Positions 7,493 through 15,702 of a stretch of 21,931 nucleotides of DNA are shown here, one piece after another. The DNA is taken from contig CAVOJD010000011.1 in assembly GCA_963696075.1 (NCBI GenBank), forward strand, positions 1 through 21,931, given 5' to 3'. Every line of letters begins with the position of its first letter. Within the stretch, counting starts at the first letter, position 1. Below the pieces are notes generated by a model, which saw only the letters and a list, made by a program, of their open reading frames with translations, was not told where the DNA came from and made no database searches. Both the position numbers and the translations under genes were made by a program. The DNA comes from CAJQQK01 sp963696075 (lineage in GTDB: Bacteria; Pseudomonadota; Alphaproteobacteria; Rhizobiales; Hyphomicrobiaceae).

Positions 7493-7699
7493 TTAATCCG
7501 CCCCCCGTCGACTAGTGAAAATCGAATCAATTGAGACAAGTATAAATAATCTTTCGAACCTGCGCGTTCGCATTATCTTAGGCTTTCGATCGAGGCCCAT
7601 GGATGTTACTAAAGGATCACGCTCTTAGAAGACTAAAGCCTGGTCGCCGGTCCGACCGAGATCTTTGCTCACGTACAGGTGTGGTGCCTGAAAACGTTG

Positions 7700-8209
7700 T
7701 TCCCGGTCAGGTCGAGACGACTGATACGCGGCCTGCCTGTGAGATCTACTTGAACCGGGAGGCCATCAAGGAAGCAGGCGTCTCCCAGGCCGAAGTTGAG
7801 GCCGCGGTCACCGAGGAGGTCATGAAGCTGCCCGGCGTTGGCCTCGCGGTCGCCAGTCGGCACTCGCCAACGGCACTTGCCCCGACCAGCCGTTCATCCG
7901 CGCTGTTCTCAGTAACCACAACCTGGCACGTTCCGGTGATGTGTTTGTCGTCTTCGAGCCGCACGCCCTCATCAATGACTTCGATGGCCCGACGGTCGCA
8001 GCGCAACATGGATCGCTATGGAATTACGATCCGTTTGTCCCGTTGATCTTTGCCGGCCAAAAGCTTGAAGCAAGGACCGTGGCGAGGCGGGTCCATTCCG
8101 TGGACCTGGCACCACCCACATTGGCTGCCCTTCTTGGGACGAAGCTGCCGTCGAGAAGTGCCGGCAAGCCCTCGGTCGAGGTTATAGAGAGTTCCCGCGT
8201 CCGAAATGC
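7700..8209 (+). pseudogene. Frameshifted C-terminal remnant of an alkaline-phosphatase-superfamily enzyme
   Basis: Two overlapping frames give continuous similarity to type I phosphodiesterase/alkaline-phosphatase-like hydrolases. The first frame reads EIYLNREAIKEAGVS and AVTEEVMKLPGVGLAVASR up to about 7857. The second continues ALANGTCPDQPFIRAVLSNH, DVFVVFEPHALINDFDG, AQHGSLWNYDPFVPLIFAG and VHSVDLAPPTLAALLGTKLP to about 8209. A one-base deletion near 7855-7865 joins them. The H-G-S-x-W-x-Y-D-x-F-V-P block is the C-terminal metal-site region of the superfamily. The N-terminal half with the catalytic nucleophile is absent. It is therefore a dead fragment, and its substrate cannot be stated. 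Confidence 0.7.
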
Positions 8210-8459
8210 CAACCGTAAAGATATCTGGCGATCCGCATTCATTATGGTCCAAGGCGGGTCAATGAACAAAATCGCTACGCGATATCGTGTGCTGCGCGGC
8301 TGTTTGTTGGTTAGCTGTTCCGTCCCGGATGATCATATAGACCCTCGCCGGCGAGCGTTGTTCGTGGCACGCTCCATCCTGAGCGAGATTTGCGACGCGG
8401 GGCGAGCATGCTGATTTCTCTTCACAAGCAGGCGACAACCATTGGACGCGCGATCCGCT

Positions 8460-10770
8460 CTATAGTTCATCTTTGGATTTCTTCGCGCTATTCTGTCCAA
8501 GTGCTGCAACCCGTTGCGCGGCCGCGCCAACCGCCTGATGCGTTTGCTCCTCGGTAAGATTCTGTGGCCCCTCCCTATGTGCCAGTCTGACGGTTACTTC
8601 GTGGTGCGCAAATTGAATCCCCTCGCGGTCGAACAAATCCCGAATGCCATTTAACACCTTTCGGCGGATAACCCACTGTTGCCCTGGCTTGCTCATAAAC
8701 TTAACCCGCATGATCTGGGCCAACTCGTCCATCTGAATGACACCTTGCGATTTTAGCGGTTGCAGAAAGTCCTCGCCTACTTGAGGATCTTTGAGTAACT
8801 CCTTGCCGTAATTGTTGATAAGTTTGCGAACCTTTTCCGCGTCAGTGTCATAGGTCAGTCGGATCGGTAACTTCATGATGACCCAATCCCGTGAGAAGTT
8901 CTGTACGTTCTTAATCTCTCCAAAAGGGATTGTGTTCAGCGGGCCTAGATGGTGCCGCAATTGCATGGAGCGCAAAGAGATGGTCTCGACCGTTCCTTTG
9001 ACATCACCTACATCAATGAATTCGCCTTGACGAAAAGCGTCGTCAATTAGAAAGAAAACGCCCGATAGAATATCACGTACAAGTGTTTGCGCACCAAAGC
9101 CAACTGCTAATCCAAGGACTCCGGCGCCAGCCAAGAGCGCTGTAATATTGACGCCCAGTTCCGACAGAATGACCATCATTGCAACAGCCACAATGAATAT
9201 GAACAAAAAGTTTGCTATTAGCGGCAGCAACGTGCTGAGCCTTGAGGCACCGGCGCCGCCAATCTCACCCGGCGCTATTTGAACTGGGCCACCTTCTTCC
9301 AGTAGCTTTCTCTCAATCGCGATCCTTATCGCTGACCAACAAACATATGCAATAAAACCGACAATCAAGATGTCCATAGTTGCCTGCGCCCAACCTGTTG
9401 ATGTGAAGGGCCTGATGCTCCAAAGGTGGATAGTTGCGGCAATAACCATGACAATTGCTACCAAACCACCAGTGCGCACAAATAGGTCCTTATACTTGGG
9501 TGCCTCTAGTTTTAGGGGATTGTCGGTTTCCGTAATGGCAATCTCGTCAGCATTTTCTATTGTTGATGTGGAAGATGGATCTGACGGACTTTTAGTCCGC
9601 GCGAACATCAGCTCGACGAAGAGTAGATAGGCACCATAAAGCGCAACAGCCGCCAAGATGAAAAGTATTGGCCGGCCAATCAATCCAATCGCATTAGGCT
9701 GGCCCAACAGCAAGCGCACTGCTGTTACAGCCCATGCCACAGAGAAATAAAGAATAATTGGCACATGCCAAAGGCTTGCAACAAGACGCTGCCAAACCGA
9801 CCATGCGAACTTCGGCCTGTAGCCAAAAAATATGTTCGCGACGTCATGCCGATGGCGGATGGCTATGCCTGTTAAGACTACCGTGACGATCAGTTGTGCA
9901 CTGCCGAGTGCAAGTACATGCGCACGGCGGTCAATTCCCAAGAAATCCATCCAAAAGCAAAGCCCAAGGATCAACGTGGCAAAAGCCAAGAGGTTCACCA
10001 AATTGCGATAAAACGATAGTGCTTGGTGATCACCAATGCGGATAGTGCGGTATTGAGGAACATCGACAGCGAGCAGGTTCTTTAAAAAAATCGCGAACCC
10101 AGCAACGGTGCCCCAATACGCAATGATGAGCATTGCCGTTGACCGAAGGTGCGTACGTCCCATGTCAAACGTTATCACGAGCAAGGCAGCAGTGGCGAGT
10201 TGAATGATAAGGCCCAATAAGCTCAGTGCGGCGCGGGTATAGAGATAACCGATCTTTTCGGCATCGCTTCTCGGTGCGGCATCGAAGAACCCTAACAACT
10301 TGCCTTCGGCCCATCGGGCAAAAAGATATCTGGCGCACCATCCAACAATCAAAAATAATACAGTCCATCCAAGCGTCACAATGGGCCAAGATGACGATTT
10401 GTCGGGAACTCTTGCTAATGATGGCTTCTACCGCGTGGTTGGGGAATTTTGGCAGTGCGACCAATATTTCGGACAGCCTATCACGCGCTAAGTATGCGAT
10501 TGATTGGAGCCGACTGGCAGCCGATTGCAGGTCCGTTTCTCTTGCAGCCTTGGGTTTCTGGACCTGCTTCGGGTCGACAATGATAACCCGCACACCATCC
10601 GCCTTAGCCTTGTCGATGAGCTTTTCAAAGTCAGTGACTTCTGTCGGTGTCTCTGGGATCTGTGCGAGAGCGCCGACGCTCAGGGGCGTAAACAGAAGGA
10701 ATATCAGCGCTAGTCCATGACGCATCGCGCGGGTGAGAGCTTTTAAGACTATCGATAGTTTAAATATCAT
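8460..10770 (-). pseudogene. MscS-family mechanosensitive channel, one apparent frameshift
   Basis: This would encode about 769 residues. The N-terminus carries a signal peptide (HGLALIFLLFTPLSVGALAQ) and a short periplasmic helical domain. After the break come multiple membrane helices. The MscS core has the pore helix ITALLAGAGVLGLAVGFGAQ and the family motif DILSGVFFLIDDAFRQGEFI, followed by the cytoplasmic vestibule. It should release solutes under hypo-osmotic stress in the inner membrane. The start at 10770 (MIFKLSIV) is chosen over a GTG at 10791 because GGAG lies eight bases upstream. Frame 1 ends usefully at LPKFPNHAVEA. Frame 2 resumes at SLARVPDKSSSWPIVTLGW, so one extra base lies near 10414-10430. 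The 3' 639-codon part is intact and may start at a GTG (10379). The gene is AT-richer by eye than its neighbours. Confidence 0.82.
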
Positions 10771-11394
10771 CCGGAATTCTCCAAATCCCACCTCTCATTG
10801 CCCAAGTGTGAGTAAGACATTGTGACTGTTAAACGCTGGAGACACAAACAGCAACGGTTACTGACGAGCTACGCCGACAAGCCGATCAATCAGTCTATCG
10901 ATCTTGCTGATCTTGAACCCGACCACCAGCAAAGATGAGCCGAAGCCTGCCCGTCTCGGAGAACGCGGCTTAGGGCATTGTGACATGCCTATCCCTTTTG
11001 ATCCGGTTCCGCGGCCAAAATCCTCGGGGCATCAACAAGTTGACGATATTGACGCTCGCAGTCGAGACAACACCTCAGCGCGTTGATGAAATTGGGCTTT
11101 CTGGCCCGCCGCCGGACTTAAGGGGATAGGCATGTATCGAGCCCGTGCACGCTGATTGGGACTCGATCTGCGAATTACATCAGGGCCAGCGGTCATGACA
11201 CCGCGCAGAAAGGCCGGAAACATGACTTGCACCCGACCGCAAGCAGCACATCAAAAAATCCTTGCAATGCGGGCGGCGTCCAGACGTGACCCTGGTTGTG
11301 TCAAAACGCGAATGCTGATTCAGTTCTCTCGCGGCTTTGCGGGGGCATGGCATGAAGCGGTTTATCGAAGGGGCCGACCGAGATCAGACGCCTC
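10771..11394. other. Intergenic stretch without a recognised gene
   Basis: No coding region is supported between the MscS gene and IS3 copy B. The short frames have no recognisable similarity. The only structure is an inverted-repeat-bounded segment at 10984-11134, listed separately. Confidence 0.45.
10984..11134. repeat. 151-bp segment bounded by inverted repeats (MITE-like)
   Basis: A perfect 12-bp inverted pair CATGCCTATCCC / GGGATAGGCATG bounds the segment. Weaker similarity extends inwards (ATCCGG against GTCCGG, then a GC-rich block) to about 30 bp. No coding capacity and no target duplication are seen. It could be a small non-autonomous element or a chance pair. Confidence 0.35.
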
Positions 11395-11397
11395 TGT

Positions 11398-12229
11398 CTA
11401 GCCCCCTCGGTCTGGGCCACTGATCTGCGGTTTCTCTAATAACGTTTCGGGCACTGGCGCACGCATGCCGAGGGCATGATGCGGGCGGACGTGATTGTAC
11501 TGCCGGAGCCACGTGTCGATGACGACTTGGGCCTGTCGTGTCGTCGTGAACCACTCCGCGTTAAGCACCTCGCGACGCAGCGTGCCGTTAAATCGCTCGT
11601 TGTAGCCATTCTCCCAGGGCGATCCTGGATAGATCCGGATCGGTTGGATGCCGACGCGTCGGAGCCAATCTTGGAACGGTGCGGCTGCGAACTCAGGACC
11701 GTTGTCCGAACGAATGTAGTTCGGTCTGCCGCGTTCAAGCAGCAGCGGATAAAGCACTTCCAGCACATCACCCGCGCCCATCTTTGCTGCAACCGCCACG
11801 CACAACGCTTCGCGCGTATATTCGTCGAGCACGGTGAGCATCTTGTACGCCCGCCCGTTGCTCAAGCGGTCGTGCACAAAATCAATCGCCCAGATGTGGT
11901 TCGGATACTTGGGCCTCAACCGGATCACAGATGCATCGTGATGATAGAGCCGTTTGCGCTTCTTGTGCCGGGCCGGCAACTGCAGGCCCTCTTCACGCCA
12001 CAGCCGTTCAACCTTCTTGTTGATTGACGTGCCAGCCCTCGGCGGCCAGCAACTCACCGACCTTGCGATAGCCATACCGCCCGTACTTCTTGGCCAGCCG
12101 GATCAGGGCCAGGCGCAGCTCATCATCGTCTTGAGGTTTGGATGCGTACTGATGTGTCGAGCGCGCGACGCCGATCTCGCGGCATGTGCGCCGCTCCGAC
12201 GTGCCGAGCTTCTTGCGGACATGAACCAC
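11398..12229 (-). pseudogene. IS3-family transposase OrfB, copy B, same internal frameshift
   Basis: As in copy A, the catalytic subunit is split. The first piece (12008-12229) ends AEGWHVNQQEG and a stop. The second piece (11398 to about 12028) resumes NKKVERLWREEG and carries the whole DDE core (AIDFVHD, SDNGPEF, NERFNGTLRREV). The extra A in CAAC at the break is identical to that in copy A, so the lesion predates their separation. Differences from copy A in protein are few: LNAEWF for LNADWF, and the C-terminus QISGPDRGG for QICGTDRGG. Confidence 0.85.
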
Positions 12230-12252
12230 CGCCTGACGAAGGCTATCGGTCG

Positions 12253-12540
12253 TCAGGCTTTCGGCTTTAAAAAATCGAGGCTCTCTTTCAGGATCAGCTT
12301 GTCGAGTTCGAGGTCGGCAACGATCTTCTTGAGCCGCTGGTTCTCTTTCTCGAGCGCCTTCAACTCCGACAATTGCGACCGGCCCATGCCGCCGAACTTC
12401 CTGCGCCAATTGTAATACGTCGCGTCGCTGATGCCCGCCGCGCGGCACGCCGTTGCCACGTCCGCGCCGCCAGCCAGATGCAGTTCGATCTCACGCAAGA
12501 GCTTCAGAATGTCCTCGTCCGAATGCCGCTTTCGGGCCAT
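12253..12540 (-). CDS. IS3-family transposase OrfA, copy B
   Basis: This is a 95-residue helix-turn-helix and leucine-zipper protein, identical to copy A except for NWRRKF in place of NWRKKF. The same GAGGAGG ribosome-binding site precedes it. The U UUU UUA slippery heptamer lies at 12268-12274. Several synonymous differences cluster in the middle of the gene, which suggests a recombination patch. Confidence 0.92.
   Translation of the reverse strand: MARKRHSDEDILKLLREIELHLAGGADVATACRAAGISDATYYNWRRKFGGMGRSQLSELKALEKENQRLKKIVADLELDKLILKESLDFLKPKA
12268..12274 (-). promoter_or_regulatory. -1 frameshift slippery heptamer U UUU UUA (copy B)
   Basis: Same in-phase heptamer (gaT TTT TTA aag) as in copy A, joining OrfA to the first part of OrfB. 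Confidence 0.65.
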
Positions 12541-12678
12541 GCCAACCTCCTCAACTGCTAACCGAAAGATGGCACAGTTTTAGGGGGGCGAGACACCACC
12601 GCTGGCCGGCCAAGCGGTAGCAAAGATCAATCACCAGAACCCGCCCTAGCGACTGACCGACGCGCGTAACCGAGCGCA

Positions 12679-12690
12679 GCTCTCGAGAGC
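12679..12690. repeat. 12-bp perfect palindrome GCTCTCGAGAGC
   Basis: A short perfect palindrome in the otherwise featureless stretch 12596-12785 between IS3 copy B and the FNR-type box. A TGACGTCA octamer lies nearby. No protein can be assigned to either. Confidence 0.3.
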
Positions 12691-12785
12691 AGCTATCTCG
12701 TTAGTTGACGTCAGCCGCTCGACTTCAGGTTTCGCGGTCTACCCCACGAACGGCCAAGGCCCAAAAATGGACTGCGCACGGCCGA

Positions 12786-12799
12786 TTGATCCAGATCAA
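12786..12799. promoter_or_regulatory. Perfect FNR/FixK-type box TTGATCCAGATCAA
   Basis: Both half-sites match the TTGAT-N4-ATCAA consensus of the FNR/FixK/Anr regulators without mismatch. A TAAAAT hexamer at 12825-12830 lies downstream at roughly the distance expected for a class II activated promoter. The AAGGAG ribosome-binding site at 12836-12841 follows at once, so the leader would be very short. Low oxygen control of the downstream genes is the natural inference. FixK, FnrL or a related protein would be supplied from elsewhere in the genome. Confidence 0.75.
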
Positions 12800-12824
12800 G
12801 AAAATAAAACTGGCACTGTGTCAG

Positions 12825-12830
12825 TAAAAT
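12825..12830 (+). promoter_or_regulatory. Candidate -10 hexamer TAAAAT
   Basis: Five of six bases match TATAAT. Its centre lies 35 bp after the centre of the FNR-type box, slightly farther than the ideal class II geometry. There is no separate -35 hexamer, as expected where an activator replaces it. Confidence 0.45.
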
Positions 12831-12848
12831 GCTACAAGGAGACAGGAA

Positions 12849-12926
12849 ATGTACGAGTTCGCCAATTCTGCCGCGACCTTGCATCATCCGCTAGCAGTTC
12901 GGACCCAGCTCGGTGGGCGATGCTGA
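12849..12926 (+). CDS. 25-residue small ORF after the FNR-type promoter
   Basis: The ATG at 12849 has the best ribosome-binding site in this area, AAGGAG with a 7-base spacing. It encodes MYEFANSAATLHHPLAVRTQ and five more residues before TGA. It is the first start codon after the predicted promoter. It may be a leader peptide, a small protein, or the decayed start of a larger gene. No homology is recognised. Confidence 0.35.
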   Translation: MYEFANSAATLHHPLAVRTQLGGRC

Positions 12927-12953
12927 CTAAAGGGCATCTGAGGAAACTAGTTA

Positions 12954-13309
12954 TGAGTACCGCTGCAACAGCTAGCGCCATCCGCCTACCCCTTATCGAC
13001 AATTCCGCCGCGTCATCGGAAATGGATGTTCATCAGTTTGTCGCGGCATTCGTGCGAATTCGCGGTGTCGATCGCCTCGAGGGCGCACTGATGACGCGAT
13101 GCTGGCTTGCAGCCGACATGGGCGTTCCTGTCGCCAGCCTTGACCGTTTGCTGAGACTGCTCCGCCGGCAAGGCTTGATCGGGTTGCCAGATGAACACCT
13201 CATCACGATCAATGATGCGGAGGCGATGCGCTCCATTTCGCTCGGCTTGCCGGCCGCTGGGCTACGGTCGGCAGAGCAAGGAGCAGATAGAATTGCTCAG
13301 CGCTGCTAA
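12954..13309 (+). CDS. Small Crp/Fnr-like winged-helix protein lacking a sensor domain
   Basis: The product has 118 residues from the ATG at 12954 (MSTAATAS), which has GAGGA about nine bases upstream. The frame is open back to 12767, but that would run through the FNR-type box, so the later start is preferred. Residues about 50-98 (MTRCWLAADMGVPVASLDRL, then LLRRQGLIGLPDEHLITIND) follow the pattern of the C-terminal Crp/Fnr DNA-binding domain, including the recognition helix and the wing. The cyclic-nucleotide-binding-like N-terminal domain and any iron-sulfur Cys cluster are missing. It may be a stand-alone DNA-binding protein or a truncated regulator. It lies between the FNR-type promoter and the TetR gene, in the same direction. 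Confidence 0.5.
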
Positions 13310-13354
13310 TCACAAGCAAGCAATTTTCAGATGGCCCACACCATCAAGCCACTA

Positions 13355-13369
13355 CAAGTGACCCACTTG
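13355..13369. promoter_or_regulatory. Candidate TetR operator CAAGTG-ACC-CACTTG
   Basis: Perfect 6-bp inverted arms around a 3-bp centre, 16 bp before the ATG of the TetR-family gene. Position and symmetry fit an autoregulatory operator, but no protein-site match can be proved. Confidence 0.4.
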
Positions 13370-13385
13370 AATAACAAAGCGCGGG

Positions 13386-14115
13386 ATGAAGGATTTAAGT
13401 GACAGCATGTCAGAAGGCGATTCAATCAGGCAGTTAGTTCGCAAGCGTGCGTCATCGCCCAGGAAGTCGGAACGAACCCGACGGGCGATCTTGGATGCTG
13501 CGTTGGACTTCCTTTGGACCCATCCATTCAGGGATCTCACGGTTGCTGAGTTGGCGTCGCGCACAAAAACAAGCCGCGCAACGTTCTACCAGTACTTTGC
13601 GGACCTTCACGACCTGATGGACGTGCTCTTGAGTGAAATGGGGAACGACATCCTCGTAGCTGCGACACCTTGGTTTGAAGGCAATGGTGACCCAGCTTCC
13701 CTGTTGAGGGAAAGCCTGTCAGGGCTTGTGAAGATTTGTTACCAGCGCGGCCCCATTCTGCGTGCTGTGGCCGACGCCACGGCCTCGGATGAAACGCTCG
13801 AGAAGAACTGGGCTAAGTTCTTACAGCGGTTCGACGACGCAGTAACTGAACGTATCGAGCAACAACAGGCAGCCGGTTTGATTCCACCATTCGCAGCGCG
13901 GTCGGTCGCCGTCGCCCTGAACCGTCTCGATGCGTCTTTGATGATCGAAACGTTCGGCCGACGTCCGCGTGGAAATCAGGACCAAGTCCTCGAGTTCGCT
14001 CGTACGGATTTGGATCTCAACGCTGTACGGCGCGCAGGCGCTGCAGCAACCAGTTGCGTCGCCCCAGAAACGCAAAATCAAAAAGAAATCTGTTTCTCAA
14101 AACAAAGGAGAGTAA
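13386..14115 (+). pseudogene. TetR-family regulator with a one-base insertion
   Basis: The N-terminal DNA-binding domain is typical: RTRRAILDAALDFL, then LTVAELASRTKTSRATFYQY (about residues 30-70) with the FYQYF recognition helix end. The ligand-binding region follows. In the present frame the C-terminus becomes QVLEFARTDLD and runs on into the next gene without a stop. In the +1 frame after GAG (13992-13994) it would read SLVRIWISTLYGAQALQQPV and finish KKKSVSQNKGE at TAA 14113-14115, two bases before the next start. That is a typical TetR ending, so one extra T at 13995/13996 is likely. The regulator probably controls the DUF1254 array. The start could also be the ATG at 13407. Whether the shift is biological or an assembly error cannot be told here. 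Confidence 0.78.
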
Positions 14116-14117
14116 CC

Positions 14118-15626
14118 GTGCCTAACCTCAATAAGCGCATATTGCCATTGGTCTTCGCGTCAGCCGCGCTAACAGCGAGTCCTGCCAATGCGGAGTCCCC
14201 AAAATACAAAATGACAACCGATATTCCCGCTAATGTTCTGACACCGGACAAGTTGGAATCGCGCCTGGGCACACTCGAATTCTTTGACGGCATTCCCACC
14301 AACAAGACGGCACAGAAAGTTTGGGATCACCTGGACTTCAGCCGGGCCGTCGAGGCGATGATCATGAATGTGCCGGCTGCGTCGTTGGCCGGTTTCCGCA
14401 AGGGTATTCGTGAGTTCGGTCCCGACAACGAGACGATGATCATTTTCGAAGGCCGTCTCGACCCGCGCGGTCTCCTGCTGACGGGAAACACGACCGTCGT
14501 TTACAGCTTCATGTGGATTGACTTGAAGAACGGACCGATGGTGATGGAAACCCCACCGAACGTTCTAGGGATCATCGATAACGCGTGGTTCGAATATGTC
14601 ACTGACTTCGGTAACGCCGGCGACGATAAAGGGAAGGGCGGTAAGTACCTTCTCGTTCCGCCAGGCTACAAAGGTGACATCCCAGACGGTTATTTTGTCA
14701 AAAAATCTAAAACCTACGGCCACTGGCTGGCAATGCGTGGCTTCATGAAAAACTTCGACCATAAGCCCGTGGTCGCCAACATGAAGAAGCATTTCCGTCT
14801 CTATCCGTTGGGATCCAAACCCAAAGAGGTCAACTGGGCCAACGTCTCCGGCAAGGCATTCAATACACTGCATGCGCAGGATGCCAGCTTCTTCAACGAA
14901 GTGAATGAGATCGTACAGGAAGAACCGCGGTTCTCGCACAATGCGGAAAGTCTTGGCTTGTTGGCCGCGATCGGGATCCAGAAAGGCAAGCCGTTCAAGC
15001 CTGACGCACGCATGCAAAAGATCTTGACCGAGGCGTCTGCTGTTGGCACGGCCGCCTTGCGCTCCATCGTTTTCAACAATCGCGACAAAACGGTTCAGAT
15101 GTACCCTAACAGCAAAACCTGGGAGGTGGGGTTTGCTGGTGGCAGTTATAAATTCATGGACGAGGACGTCAGCCTGATCAACAACCGCGCCCGGTTCCAT
15201 TTCTATGCAACGGGGATCACGCCGGCGATGGTCAATCCTGGTGTTGGCCGCGGCTCGCAATATCTCATTGGTGCAAGGGATTCCGACGGCAAGCCGTTTG
15301 ATGGCAGCAAGACGTACACGATGCATGTGGCTCCGAATGTGCCGGCAGCAAACTTCTGGGACGTGACGCTGTATGACAACCAGACCCGCTCGCTGATGCA
15401 GACCGATCAGGAGTACCCTGGTGTCTCAAGCATCGATGAGGGCATCGTCAAGAACGCAGATGGGTCTTTCGACATCATCTTCAGCCCGGAAAAACCCAAA
15501 GGCAAATCCAACTGGTTGCAGACTATTCCCGGCAAGGGATGGAACATCCTATGGCGGATCTATAGCCCGACCCAGCCTTGGTTCGACAAGACCTGGCAGC
15601 CCGGCGAAGTCGTGCTGGTCAAGTAA
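14118..15626 (+). CDS. Secreted DUF1254/DUF1214 protein, array member 1
   Basis: The product is predicted at 502 residues from a GTG start with AAGGAG seven bases upstream, two bases after the ancestral TetR stop. A signal peptide ends ASPANA-ESPK (cut after residue 25). The N-terminal DUF1254 part runs from MKMTTDIP through GTLEFFDGIP and LLTGNTTVVYSFMW to GKGGKYLLVPPGYKGDIPDG. The C-terminal DUF1214 part has GKPFKPDARMQKILTEA, ANFWDVTLYDNQTRSLMQTD, NADGSFDIIFSPEKPKG and a final FDKTWQPGEVVLVK. Function of the family is unknown; it is predicted to act in the periplasm. Because of the upstream frameshift, the same frame is open from the TetR start at 13386, giving an apparent 746-residue fusion. 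Internal translation from the GTG is favoured. Confidence 0.88.
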   Translation: MPNLNKRILPLVFASAALTASPANAESPKYKMTTDIPANVLTPDKLESRLGTLEFFDGIPTNKTAQKVWDHLDFSRAVEAMIMNVPAASLAGFRKGIREFGPDNETMIIFEGRLDPRGLLLTGNTTVVYSFMWIDLKNGPMVMETPPNVLGIIDNAWFEYVTDFGNAGDDKGKGGKYLLVPPGYKGDIPDGYFVKKSKTYGHWLAMRGFMKNFDHKPVVANMKKHFRLYPLGSKPKEVNWANVSGKAFNTLHAQDASFFNEVNEIVQEEPRFSHNAESLGLLAAIGIQKGKPFKPDARMQKILTEASAVGTAALRSIVFNNRDKTVQMYPNSKTWEVGFAGGSYKFMDEDVSLINNRARFHFYATGITPAMVNPGVGRGSQYLIGARDSDGKPFDGSKTYTMHVAPNVPAANFWDVTLYDNQTRSLMQTDQEYPGVSSIDEGIVKNADGSFDIIFSPEKPKGKSNWLQTIPGKGWNILWRIYSPTQPWFDKTWQPGEVVLVK

Positions 15627-15645
15627 TTCGCCCGAGATCAATGAC

Positions 15646-15676
15646 CGACGGGGCGGGTCTATGCCCGCCGCCGTCG
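15646..15676 (+). other. Stem-loop between array genes 1 and 2
   Basis: CGACGGGGCGGG pairs with CCCGCCGCCGTCG around TCTATG, with one bulged base. No T-run follows, so it is more likely an mRNA-processing or stability element than a terminator. Confidence 0.5.
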
Positions 15677-15702
15677 AACATCGTTATTAAGTGGAGATCA
15701 TT

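Larger units (their letters stand above)
11395..12595 (-). mobile_element. IS3-family element, copy B (1201 bp)
   Basis: It has the same length, orientation and gene content as copy A (3712-4912), with about 17 base differences counted by eye. Eight of these fall in a 41-bp patch of orfA (12363-12403). The ends are TGTCTAGCCCCCT and, inwards from the other side, TGTCTCGCCCCCC. The flanks (CTC and CCA) show no direct repeat. Together with copy A it forms a long direct repeat around 4913-11394. Confidence 0.85.

Noticed and set aside
7531..7550. Sigma-70 promoter in the AT-rich stretch before the outer-membrane protein gene
   Set aside because: A TATACT-like hexamer exists on the minus strand, but no acceptable -35 hexamer lies at the proper spacing.
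8282..8295. Near-palindrome around CGATATCG
   Set aside because: Short, imperfect, and not placed before any start codon; likely chance.
3712..12595. A formal composite transposon bounded by the two IS3 copies
   Set aside because: No direct repeats flank the outer ends and the interior is mainly remnants. Independent insertions followed by rearrangement are equally likely.
14565..15326. 253-codon minus-strand open frame inside array member 1
   Set aside because: Antisense shadow of the DUF1254/DUF1214 gene, without recognisable features.
13386..15626. A true bifunctional TetR-DUF1254 fusion protein
   Set aside because: An internal signal peptide, a GTG with a good ribosome-binding site, and a restored TetR ending in the +1 frame all argue for two genes and a one-base insertion.
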